Below are positions 17,232 to 25,113 of a stretch of DNA of 64,000 nucleotides, piece after piece; position 1 is the stretch's first letter, and every line of letters starts with the position of its first letter. The stretch is from Roseiarcus sp963741845 (GTDB taxonomy: Bacteria; Pseudomonadota; Alphaproteobacteria; Rhizobiales; Beijerinckiaceae). The stretch is from assembly GCA_963741845.1 (NCBI GenBank), contig CAVUJV010000023.1, positions 186,001-250,000 of the forward strand, read 5' to 3'. The position numbers and the translations under genes were made by a program. Below the pieces are notes generated by a model. It saw only the letters and a list, made by a program, of their open reading frames with translations, searched no databases and was not told the origin of the DNA.

Positions 17232-18368
17232 TTGTCCGACGCGCCCTCCGTGACGCGCAAGGCCGACGCTGACCGACTGATCCTGTCGCTGGCCGGCGAC
17301 TGGATCATCGGTCAAGGCTCGCGGCTGGAGACGAGCGCCGATTCGCTGAAGGTGGCGGAAGCCGAGCATCCCCGGGACGCCGTGCTCGATCTCTCCGGGG
17401 TGGAGCACATGGACACGGCCGGCGCCTGGGTCATCGACCGGGCGCGGTATCAGTTCGCCGAAACGGGCGTTCCCGCGGCCTATCGCGGCGCGCGCCCGGA
17501 ATATGCGCTTCTCCTCAAGGAGGCGGGCTATCATCAGCCCGAGGCGCCGAAACGCATCCATCCGAATCCGTGGATCGCGATCCTGATCTCGGTCGGCGAG
17601 TCCGTTTACGTGACAGGGCAGGACGTCGCCGAATGGATCAGCTTTTTCGGCGAAGTCGTCGCGATGATCGTCCGGCTGCTGCCTTTCCCGATGCGGTGGC
17701 GATGGACTTCGATGACCTATCATCTGGAAAGCTATTCCCTGCGCAGCGTGCCGATCATCCTCCTGATCAATCTTGTGGTCGGGGCGATCGTGACGCAACA
17801 GGGCATCTTCCAGCTTTCCCGCTTCGGGGCGTCCTCCTATGCGATCGACCTGGTCGGCGTACTGGGCCTCAGGGAAATGGGCACCCTCATGACGGCGATC
17901 ATGATCGCCGGGCGCACCGGATCGGCGATCACCGCGGAGATCGGCTCGATGGCCATGCGCGAGGAGGTCGACGCGCTGAAAGTGATGGCGCTCGATCCGC
18001 TCGAGGTTCTGATCATCCCGAGGCTGATCGCGCTCGTGATCGCGCTTCCCGTTCTCACCGTCATCGCCGACATGGCGACGCTGGCGGGCGGGCTGTTCGT
18101 GGCCTGGATCTATGCCGGCATGGGGCCGCCCGCCTTCATCGCGCGGCTTCACAACGCCATCGGCGTCCACACCTTTCTGGTCGGCCTCATCAAGGCGCCT
18201 TTCATGGCCGCGATGATCGGCATCATCGCCTCGATCGAGGGCCTGAGCGTCCGTGGATCGGCGGAGTCGCTCGGTCGCAACGTCACCGCCTCGGTGGTCA
18301 AGTCGATCTTCATGGTCATCGTGATGGACGGTCTGTTCGCGATGTTTTTCGCGGCGGTGAACTATTGA
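17232..18368 (+). CDS. mlaE: MlaE-type lipid transport permease with N-terminal STAS domain
   Basis: A 378-residue ABC permease for membrane lipid transport. Residues about 10-110 form a STAS-like domain (DAVLDLSGVEHMDTAGAWV), normally the separate MlaB subunit, fused here to the MlaE permease. The permease part has the family signature LGLREMGTLMTAIMIAGRTG and GSAITAEIGSMAMREEVDAL. About five membrane segments follow. Start is TTG at 17232. The stop overlaps the ATPase start by TTGA, so the two are coupled. It is the first of four genes encoding a lipid transporter between the outer and inner membranes. Confidence 0.92.
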   Translation: MSDAPSVTRKADADRLILSLAGDWIIGQGSRLETSADSLKVAEAEHPRDAVLDLSGVEHMDTAGAWVIDRARYQFAETGVPAAYRGARPEYALLLKEAGYHQPEAPKRIHPNPWIAILISVGESVYVTGQDVAEWISFFGEVVAMIVRLLPFPMRWRWTSMTYHLESYSLRSVPIILLINLVVGAIVTQQGIFQLSRFGASSYAIDLVGVLGLREMGTLMTAIMIAGRTGSAITAEIGSMAMREEVDALKVMALDPLEVLIIPRLIALVIALPVLTVIADMATLAGGLFVAWIYAGMGPPAFIARLHNAIGVHTFLVGLIKAPFMAAMIGIIASIEGLSVRGSAESLGRNVTASVVKSIFMVIVMDGLFAMFFAAVNY

Positions 18369-19198
18369 GCGCGGCGGCCGAGACTGTCGCCTCGAATCGC
18401 GAGGCCGTCATCCGCGTGCGAGGCCTGAAAGTCGGCTTCGGCGACCACCTCGTCATGGACGGCCTGGACCTCGACCTTTATCGCGGCGAGGTGCTGGGTT
18501 TCGTGGGGCCATCCGGCAGCGGCAAGTCCGTGCTGACCCGCACGATCCTCGGCCTCATTCACAAGCGGGCCGGGACCATCGAAGCGTTCGGGCAGGACCT
18601 GGACGCGCTCACGCCGCACGAACGCCTGATGGTCGGCGAGCGATGGGGCGTTCTCTTCCAGGAGGGCGCGCTCTTTTCGAGCCTCACCGTCCGCCAGAAC
18701 ATTCAGGCGCCCATGCGCGAGCACCTGAAACTGTCGCAGGGCATGATGGACGGGCTCGTGGCTCAGAAGCTTTCGCTCGTCGGCCTGACGCAGGACGCGG
18801 CCGACAAATTTCCGAGCGAGCTTTCAGGCGGCATGACGAAGCGCGTCGCATTGGCCCGCGCTCTCGCCCTCGACCCCGAGATCGTCTTTCTCGACGAGCC
18901 GACGTCCGGGCTCGACCCGATCTCGGCCGGCGATTTCGACGATCTCATCGGGACGCTGCAGCGGACCCTCGGCCTCACCGTTTTCATGGTGACTCACGAT
19001 CTCGACAGTCTTTTTGCGATCTGCGACCGCGTGGCGGTGCTCGGCCAGGGCAAGGTGATCGCCGCGGGGGAGATCGACGAGCTCTTGCTTTCGGACGATC
19101 CGTGGATCAAATCCTATTTCCACGGGAAACGTGGAGTGGTCAGGGCCGGAGCCAGAGGCGCAAGTCCGCGCGTCGGCGCGGAACAGGCTAGGGCGTGA
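18365..19198 (+). CDS. mlaF: MlaF-type ABC transporter ATPase
   Basis: A 277-residue ATP-binding subunit. Walker A is GPSGSGKSVLTR, the Q-loop is in VLFQEGALFSSLTV (typical of the MlaF group), the signature is LSGGMTKRVALARAL, Walker B is IVFLDEPTSGLDP, and the H-loop is in VTHDLDS. The TTG start at 18365 overlaps the MlaE stop, giving a start within the coupled junction; no in-frame ATG gives a complete N-terminus. The MCE-domain gene follows 12 bp later. It energises lipid movement by the MlaE permease. Confidence 0.92.
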   Translation: MSAAAETVASNREAVIRVRGLKVGFGDHLVMDGLDLDLYRGEVLGFVGPSGSGKSVLTRTILGLIHKRAGTIEAFGQDLDALTPHERLMVGERWGVLFQEGALFSSLTVRQNIQAPMREHLKLSQGMMDGLVAQKLSLVGLTQDAADKFPSELSGGMTKRVALARALALDPEIVFLDEPTSGLDPISAGDFDDLIGTLQRTLGLTVFMVTHDLDSLFAICDRVAVLGQGKVIAAGEIDELLLSDDPWIKSYFHGKRGVVRAGARGASPRVGAEQARA

Positions 19199-19210
19199 GG
19201 CGCTGACGGT

Positions 19211-20782
19211 ATGGAGACCCGGGCCAATTTCGTGCTGATCGGCGCCTTCACAATGGCTGCCGTGGTTGGCGCGTTCCTGTTCGTGATGTGGATCGCAACC
19301 GTCGGCACGGGCTCGCACCGCCGCTATCAGATTGTCTTCAGCGGCTCGGTGACGGGCCTCTCGACAGGCTCCTCCGTCCTGTTCAACGGCCTCAAGGTCG
19401 GCGAGGTGACGGGGCTCGGTTTCGTGGCGGGAAACCCCAAACAGGTCGTCGCCGATATCGACGTGACCAACGCCAGCGCGCCGATCAATTCGAACACCAA
19501 GGCCCAGCTTGAGTCGCAGGGGCTGACGGGAAGCGGGGTCGTCGCGCTTAGAGGCGGCGAGAAGGAGGGGGCGGCGGAGCTCAAGGGAAATCCGCCCATC
19601 ATCCCGTCGCTGCCGACCGCGACGCTCGCGGACCTGCAGACCAAGGCGGGTTATGTGCTCGACCTCGCCAACAAGATTTTGGTCGACAACGCCGAGCCGA
19701 TCCATCGCACGCTCGAAAATGTCCAGAACTTCTCGCAGGCGCTCGCGAGCAACACGGAAGGAGTCGACGCTGCGCTCAAGGGCGTGGCCGACCTCGGCAA
19801 GACCATCCAGCCGCTGGCGACCAGGCTCCAGTCTCTGTCCGACCACGCCGACAGGCTCGTCGCCGCGATCGACCCCGACAAGGTCCACGAGATCGTGCAG
19901 AACGTCGAACAGGCGACGGCGAAGGCCAACGCCGCGTTCGATCAGGCGAACAAGCTGATTTCCGACAATACTGTCGCGGTACGGTCGACGCTCGAGAACG
20001 TCAACTCCTTCACCCGCATGCTCAATGACAATCGCGGCAATGTGGAGGAGGCGCTCAAAGGCGCGGCCGACTTCGGCAAGTCGGTGCAACCGCTCGTGGC
20101 GCAACTCCAGGGCTTGTCCGAGAACGCCAACCGGATCGTGACGGCGATCAACTCGGAAAAGGTGAAAGCCGCCCTCGCCGACGCGCAGACATTCACGAGC
20201 GCCCTGGCGTCGAGTTCCGGCGACTATCAGAAATTGATGCGCGACGGCGCGGATTTCGTGAACAAGATGAACGGCGCGTCCGAGAAGATCACGTCCTCGA
20301 TCGGCGACGTCGACCGGATCGTCAAGGCGGTCGACCCGGCCAAGGTGTCCAACGTCGTCAATTCGCTCAGCGACGTCGCCAACACGCTGCGCGACAACCG
20401 CCCGAACATCGACGATACGATCCGCAACGCCAGCGACATGATGGCCAAGCTCGACAAGTCCGCCGACAAGGTCGACGGCGTCCTGTCGAGCGCCCAGAGT
20501 TTCCTCGGCTCGCCCGGAACGCAAGGCGCGGTGCAGCAGATCGGCCAGGCGGCGCAGTCGGTCAGGCAGCTCGCGGACAACCTCAATTCCCATGTGAAGG
20601 ACATTGCGACGGGCCTCAGCCGCTTCAGCAATTCGGGCCTTCGCCAGTACGAGGCGCTGGCCGTGCAGGGGCAGCGCGTGCTCGACGACATCGACCGTGT
20701 GGTGCGCTCGTTCGAGCGCAATCCGGGTCAGATCATCTGGGGAGCGCGACCTTCGCTGCCCGAGTATCGGGGTCAGCAATAG
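19211..20782 (+). CDS. mlaD: MlaD-type MCE-domain lipid transport protein with internal duplication
   Basis: A 523-residue inner-membrane-anchored periplasmic protein. One membrane segment (FVLIGAFTMAAVVGAFLFV) is followed by an MCE domain (residues about 40-120: IVFSGSVTGLSTGSSVLFNG, LKVGEVTGLGF, ESQGLTGSGVVALRGG). Beyond it is a long helical region of about 400 residues containing two tandem copies of a 93-residue unit (from residue 154 and from residue 247) and a third weaker one. It likely forms the lipid-conducting tube or coiled coil across the periplasm. The lipoprotein gene begins on the next base after its stop. Confidence 0.9.
   Translation: METRANFVLIGAFTMAAVVGAFLFVMWIATVGTGSHRRYQIVFSGSVTGLSTGSSVLFNGLKVGEVTGLGFVAGNPKQVVADIDVTNASAPINSNTKAQLESQGLTGSGVVALRGGEKEGAAELKGNPPIIPSLPTATLADLQTKAGYVLDLANKILVDNAEPIHRTLENVQNFSQALASNTEGVDAALKGVADLGKTIQPLATRLQSLSDHADRLVAAIDPDKVHEIVQNVEQATAKANAAFDQANKLISDNTVAVRSTLENVNSFTRMLNDNRGNVEEALKGAADFGKSVQPLVAQLQGLSENANRIVTAINSEKVKAALADAQTFTSALASSSGDYQKLMRDGADFVNKMNGASEKITSSIGDVDRIVKAVDPAKVSNVVNSLSDVANTLRDNRPNIDDTIRNASDMMAKLDKSADKVDGVLSSAQSFLGSPGTQGAVQQIGQAAQSVRQLADNLNSHVKDIATGLSRFSNSGLRQYEALAVQGQRVLDDIDRVVRSFERNPGQIIWGARPSLPEYRGQQ
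19670..20219 (+). repeat. tandem 93-residue repeat within MlaD
   Basis: Unit 1 (residues 154-246) has TLENVQNFSQAL, ALKGVADLGKTIQPL and LSDHADRLVAAI. Unit 2 (residues 247 to about 335) has TLENVNSFTRML, ALKGAADFGKSVQPL and LSENANRIVTAI at the same spacing of 279 bp. The copies are diverged at DNA level, so the duplication is old. Confidence 0.8.
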
Positions 20783-21366
20783 ATGCGAGCAGGGGGCACG
20801 AGGGGGCTCGAAATTCGCGCTGGCCGCGGGGCTGGCGCTCATGACGGCCGCCTGCGCGAGCGGGCCGCCGGCGGCGATCTACGACATCACGCCCTCGCGG
20901 CCGCCTGCGACGCGTCCGTTGCGCGCACAGATCCAGATTGCCCAGCCCGTCGCCTCGCTGGACCTCGACAGCGAGCGCATCCTCGTGCGCGATGGGCTCG
21001 CGCTCTCGCTGCTGCCGGGCGGCCGCTGGCCGCAGCAGCTGACCTCGCTCTTCCGCCAGAGGCTGGTTGCCTCGTTCCAGAATGCGGGCCTGACGCGGTC
21101 GCTCGCGGGCGGCGGCGCTGCCGCGGATTACGAACTTGACACGGATATTCGCAACTTCGAGGTCGACGCCCGGACGTCCGAGGTCCATATCGACGTGGCC
21201 GTCCGAGATCGCCGATCTGAGAAGCGGGAGGGTCGTCGACGTGCGGATCTTCACGATCCGCGAGCCGGTCACGCCCATCGACGCGCCGGCCGTCGCCTCT
21301 GCGCTCGACCACGCCGCCGATCAGATCATGACGAAGATCGTCGCCTTCGCCGCGCGGACGCTCTGA
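20783..21366 (+). CDS. ABC-type transport auxiliary lipoprotein of the Mla operon (two frameshifts)
   Basis: The fourth gene of the lipid-transport operon, an ABC-type transport auxiliary lipoprotein (DUF330/PqiC-like). Visible parts are KFALAAGLALMTAACASGPP (lipobox T-A-A-C), IYDITPSRPPATRP, RILVRDGLALSLLPGGRWPQ, ADYELDTDIRNFEVDA, then after a frame change EIADLRSGRVVDVRIF and the end VAFAARTL. One inserted base in the G-run near 20792 and one near 21202 explain all frames; the corrected product is 193 residues. The start ATG is directly after the mlaD stop. It probably anchors the complex at the outer membrane. Confidence 0.78.
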
Positions 21367-21496
21367 AGCCCGGCCCGAAAGGCGCGCCCCGTGGGATCGC
21401 GAACTTCCCTGTTCGCCGCCGCTTGGAGGCGCGGGGCAAAACGTGTACAAGTCCAGGATTCTCCTGCGGTCCGCCGCGTGAAGAGGCCTTGAACAG

Positions 21497-22267
21497 ATGC
21501 TCGCCGAAGCCGTCGCTGACGAAAGTCTGTACGTTTCGATCGTCCGCCATGGCGCGGATTCAATCCGCAACGGGACGCTTTACGAGAAGCCCTATCCGCA
21601 TCTGATTTTCCCTAACTTCTTCCCGGAGGAGCTTTATCGCCGGCTGCTCTCGAACTGGCCGGACACAGACCGATATGTCGATCTGAACGCCGCGCGCACC
21701 CGCAAGCAATATACGTTGTGGGACAAGCGGGTCGAAGCAGGCGATCCGGAACGCACGGCGCTGTGGCGGGCGGTCTCGGACGCGCTCTCCGCCCCGGAGA
21801 TTGAGCAGGCGCTGCGCGAAAAGCTCGACAAGGGGCTGCGCATCCGCTCGAAAGGCAGCGGCGAAGGGTGGCCGGTGCCGATGTATCCGCAGCCGGTGCT
21901 TTACGCCGACTTCGACGGATATGCGATCAAGCCGCACCCCGACACGCGCCGCAAGGTGCTGACCGTCCTCATCTACATGCCCGAGGACGCAAGCCACCCC
22001 GAACTCGGCACGAGCGTGTTCAAGATTTCGCCGATGGGGGTCTTCCACTGGAAGTCCTACGGTCTCGTGAAGGAGAAGACGGCGCCCTTCGTTCCGAATA
22101 CGGGCTTCGCCTTCGTCGTCATCCACCCGGCGCACAGCCTCCTGCATACGAGCTGGCACGGCCGCGACACCATTTCGATCGACAATTCGAAGCCGCGGAT
22201 GACGATCCTCAATACCTATTACGCCAAGCCTCCGAAGGACGGCGAGGAAGAGAACGCGTACAAGTAG
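21497..22267 (+). CDS. 2-oxoglutarate/Fe(II)-dependent oxygenase-like protein
   Basis: A 256-residue protein with a double-stranded beta-helix of the 2OG-Fe(II) oxygenase type. The N-terminus KPYPHLIFPNFFPEELYRRL is the usual lead-in for prolyl-hydroxylase-like members. The H-x-D pair is H147/D149 in KPHPDTRRKVLTVLIYMP. A distal histidine is in LLHTSWHG and the 2OG-binding Arg in PRMTILNTYY. Similar proteins occur in sugar-nucleotide, glycan or peptide modification loci; the substrate here is unknown. It stands alone between the Mla operon and groES. Confidence 0.75.
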   Translation: MLAEAVADESLYVSIVRHGADSIRNGTLYEKPYPHLIFPNFFPEELYRRLLSNWPDTDRYVDLNAARTRKQYTLWDKRVEAGDPERTALWRAVSDALSAPEIEQALREKLDKGLRIRSKGSGEGWPVPMYPQPVLYADFDGYAIKPHPDTRRKVLTVLIYMPEDASHPELGTSVFKISPMGVFHWKSYGLVKEKTAPFVPNTGFAFVVIHPAHSLLHTSWHGRDTISIDNSKPRMTILNTYYAKPPKDGEEENAYK

Positions 22268-22441
22268 CTGCAATTTGGCTTAATTCCGCACGGCTTGTGA
22301 GCGAGAAAGGCTCGGCCGCGCGCGCCGCAGCCAATCGTCGAAGGCGCTGCGAAAATCGTGGCATTGCCCGAGGCCATGGCGAATCGGTCAGACCGGACCG
22401 AACGATCCCCTGTGAAGGGCTGCCGCGCACGGCAGCATGGT

Positions 22442-22468
22442 TTGGCACTCTCTTGTAACGAGTGCCAA
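22442..22468 (+). promoter_or_regulatory. CIRCE operator (HrcA binding site) of groESL
   Basis: Perfect inverted repeat TTGGCACTC (22442-22450), nine-base spacer, GAGTGCCAA (22460-22468), 90 bp before groES. It matches the CIRCE element (TTAGCACTC-N9-GAGTGCTAA) with one symmetrical change per arm. The repressor HrcA should bind it and be released on heat shock. Confidence 0.95.
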
Positions 22469-22558
22469 TCGTAGCCATGTCTGATGGGTTGGACTGCGGC
22501 CGAGAGCCCGAGGCAAAGCCTTTCGGGCCGGCGCGCACGTCGACTGAAAGCGAATCTC

Positions 22559-22877
22559 ATGAAATTCCGTCCCCTCCACGACCGCATCGTGATCCGCCGC
22601 CTGGAAGGCGAGGACAAGACGAAGGGCGGGATCATCATTCCCGACACCGTCAAAGAGAAGCCGCAGGAGGGCGAGGTTGTCGCCGTTGGCCCTGGCGCCC
22701 GCGACGAGAACGGCAAGGTTCAGGCTCTCGAACTCAAAGCTGGCGACCGGGTCCTGTTCGGAAAATGGTCAGGCACGGAAGTCAAGATCGACGACCAGGA
22801 CCTTTTGATCATGAAAGAGTCCGACGTGATGGGCGTGCTCGAAGGTCGCTGCCGGCGCCAAGAAATTGGCAGCCTGA
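22559..22877 (+). CDS. groES: GroES co-chaperonin (frameshift near the C-terminus)
   Basis: The 10-kDa co-chaperonin that caps GroEL. It starts MKFRPLHDRIVIRRLEGED, includes the mobile loop KTKGGIIIPDT, and has GEVVAVGPGARDENG, GDRVLFGKWSGTEVKI and LLIMKESDVMGVLEG. As written, the frame then runs on to 22927 with an alien tail. Removing one base at about 22847 gives the usual ending AAGAKKLAA and a stop at 22877, and a 105-residue protein of normal size with a 55-bp spacer to groEL. The indel is very probably a sequence error. Confidence 0.93.
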
Positions 22878-22932
22878 CGCTGTTGGGCTCAACTCACGAA
22901 TTTCTATTATTTCAACTTAGGAATTGAAGATC

Positions 22933-24564
22933 ATGTCCGCAAAAGATGTCAAATTCTCCAGCGACGCCCGCGATAGGATGCTGCGCGGGGTCGATATTCT
23001 CAACAATGCCGTGAAGGTGACCCTGGGTCCCAAGGGCCGCAACGTCATTCTCGACAAATCCTATGGAGCGCCGCGCATCACCAAGGACGGCGTGACGGTC
23101 GCCAAGGAGATCGAGCTCTCCGACAAGTTTGAGAACATGGGCGCGCAGATGGTGCGCGAAGTCGCCTCGAAGACCAATGATCTCGCCGGCGATGGCACCA
23201 CGACCGCGACCGTGCTGGCCGCTTCGATCATGAAGGAAGGGCTCAAGCTCGTCGCTGCGGGCATGAACCCGATGGATCTGAGGCGTGGAATCGACATCGC
23301 CGTTACGGCGGTCGTGAAGGACATCGAACGGCGCGCGAAGAAGGTCCAGTCGTCGGAGGAGATCGCCCAGATCGGCACGATCGCTGCGAACGGCGACAAG
23401 TCGATAGGCGACATGATCGCGAAGGCGATGAAAAGGGTCGGCACGGAAGGCGTGATAACGGTCGAAGAGGCGAAGAGCCTCGAGACAGAACTCGACGTCG
23501 TCGAGGGCATGCAGTTCGACCGTGGCTATCTCTCGCCCTATTTCATCACCAACGCCGAGAAGATGGTGGCGGAGCTCGAAGAGCCCTACATCCTCCTGCA
23601 TGAGAAGAAGCTGTCGTCGCTACAGCCGTTGCTGCCAATCCTGGAAGCGGTCGTCCAGACCGGAAAGCCGCTCCTGATTATCGCGGAGGACATCGACGGC
23701 GAGGCTCTGGCGACGCTCGTCGTCAACAAGCTGAGAGGCGGCCTCAAAGTCGCAGCGGTCAAGGCGCCTGGCTTCGGCGATCGCCGCAAGGCGATGATGG
23801 AAGACATCGCGATCCTGAGCGGCGGCACGTTGATCGCCGAGGACCTTGGCATCAAGCTTGAAAATATAACGCTTCCTATGCTCGGCCGCGCCAAGCGCGT
23901 GCGCATCGAGAAGGAAAACACGACGGTCATCGACGGCGCCGGCAAGAAGCCGGACATCCAGGCGCGCATCGCCCAGATCAAGGCGCAGGTCGAGGAGACG
24001 ACCTCAGACTACGACAAGGAGAAGCTGCAGGAGCGCCTCGCCAAGCTCGCGGGCGGTGTTGCCGTGATCCGGGTCGGCGGATCGACGGAAGTCGAAGTCA
24101 AGGAGAAGAAGGACAGGGTCGACGACGCCATGCACGCGACCAAGGCGGCGGTCGAGGAGGGCATCGTTCCCGGCGGTGGCGTCGCGCTCCTGCGCGCCAA
24201 GGCGGCGATCGGCAAGCTTGGTGCGGAGAACGCCGACATGCAGGCGGGAATCAACATCGTGCTGAGGGCGCTCGAGGCGCCGCTGCGCCAAATCGTCGAC
24301 AACGCAGGCGTCGAAGGCTCGGTCGTCGTCGGCAAGATCCTTGAAAACAAGTCTCAGACCTTCGGGTTCGACGCCCAGACCGAGCAATATGTCGACATGC
24401 TCGGCGCAGGGATCGTCGACCCGGCGAAGGTCGTGCGGGTCGCCTTGCAGGACGCGGCGTCGGTCGCCGGCCTCATGATCACCACGGAAGCAATGGTCGC
24501 CGAGCGGCCGAAGGCCGACACTCCCGCGATGCCGGGCGGCGGCATGGGCGGGATGGACTATTGA
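22933..24564 (+). CDS. groEL: GroEL chaperonin (60 kDa)
   Basis: A 543-residue chaperonin subunit, intact. ATPase motifs are VTLGPKGRNVILDKSYG and AGDGTTTATVLA, the apical domain includes EGMQFDRGYLSPYF, and the C-terminus ends GGGMGGMDY, the flexible GGM tail. It folds cytosolic proteins with GroES. The ATG at 22933 is preceded by AGGA; a TTG three codons upstream is less likely. Expression should follow the CIRCE operator before groES. Alphaproteobacteria often carry several groEL copies; whether this is the main one cannot be told here. Confidence 0.97.
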   Translation: MSAKDVKFSSDARDRMLRGVDILNNAVKVTLGPKGRNVILDKSYGAPRITKDGVTVAKEIELSDKFENMGAQMVREVASKTNDLAGDGTTTATVLAASIMKEGLKLVAAGMNPMDLRRGIDIAVTAVVKDIERRAKKVQSSEEIAQIGTIAANGDKSIGDMIAKAMKRVGTEGVITVEEAKSLETELDVVEGMQFDRGYLSPYFITNAEKMVAELEEPYILLHEKKLSSLQPLLPILEAVVQTGKPLLIIAEDIDGEALATLVVNKLRGGLKVAAVKAPGFGDRRKAMMEDIAILSGGTLIAEDLGIKLENITLPMLGRAKRVRIEKENTTVIDGAGKKPDIQARIAQIKAQVEETTSDYDKEKLQERLAKLAGGVAVIRVGGSTEVEVKEKKDRVDDAMHATKAAVEEGIVPGGGVALLRAKAAIGKLGAENADMQAGINIVLRALEAPLRQIVDNAGVEGSVVVGKILENKSQTFGFDAQTEQYVDMLGAGIVDPAKVVRVALQDAASVAGLMITTEAMVAERPKADTPAMPGGGMGGMDY

Positions 24565-24678
24565 TCGCCTGATCCAAGCGAGGGCACGGCCGGCCGCGAT
24601 GGCGCGGCCGTGCCCGGACTGGTCGGGCGATGTTCATTTGGAGAGGAATTTTTTCTCCCCAAAAATGGAGGAAATCTC

Positions 24679-25045
24679 ATGCCAACATCTGATTGGCGCC
24701 GGGGAGAGTCGCTGAAGCGTCTCCTGCAAGGCGTCGCGGTCGGCGCGGTTGCGACGATCGCGCTCGGGTTTGGATGGGGCGGGTGGATGCTTGGAAGCTC
24801 CGCAAAGACGTTGGCCGACAGCTCAGCGAGCAGCGCCGTGGTCGCGGCGACAGCGCCAATCTGCGTCGACCAGTTCCAGCGCAGCGCCGAGGCCGCCGCC
24901 AACCTCGCGGAGCTGAAAAAGGCCGAACTCATGGCAGCGGGCCGCGTTTGTCGAAAAAGGCGGTTGGGCGAGGATGCCCGGCAGCAAGGTGGTTGATTCC
25001 GGCGTGTCGCAAGCCTGCGCTGCGATACTGAGCGACTTGAAGTAA
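24679..25045 (+). CDS. small conserved single-membrane-segment protein (frameshifted)
   Basis: Begins MPTSDWRRGESLKRLLQGVA, has one membrane segment (VGAVATIALGFGWGGWML), then SSAVVAATAPICVDQFQRSA and NLAELKKA. In the annotated frame it ends in nonsense, but removing one base near 24945 continues as AFVEKGGWARMPGS, VVDSGVSQACAAILSDLK and stops at 25045, giving 121 residues. This pattern is common in Hyphomicrobiales and of unknown function. The conserved C-V-D-Q-F and the second Cys may be a periplasmic pair. A GGAGGAAA ribosome site precedes the ATG. It lies 114 bp after groEL. Confidence 0.78.
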
Positions 25046-25113
25046 CGCCCTGGCGGAGTTCGAGCGCGACGGGATGGGGACTTGGCGCGGGGGGCAAAAG
25101 CGTCAAGCAACCT

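Noticed and set aside
22878..22927. Extended C-terminus of GroES to 22927
   Set aside because: The alien tail disappears, and the usual GroES ending appears, after removing a single base near 22847.
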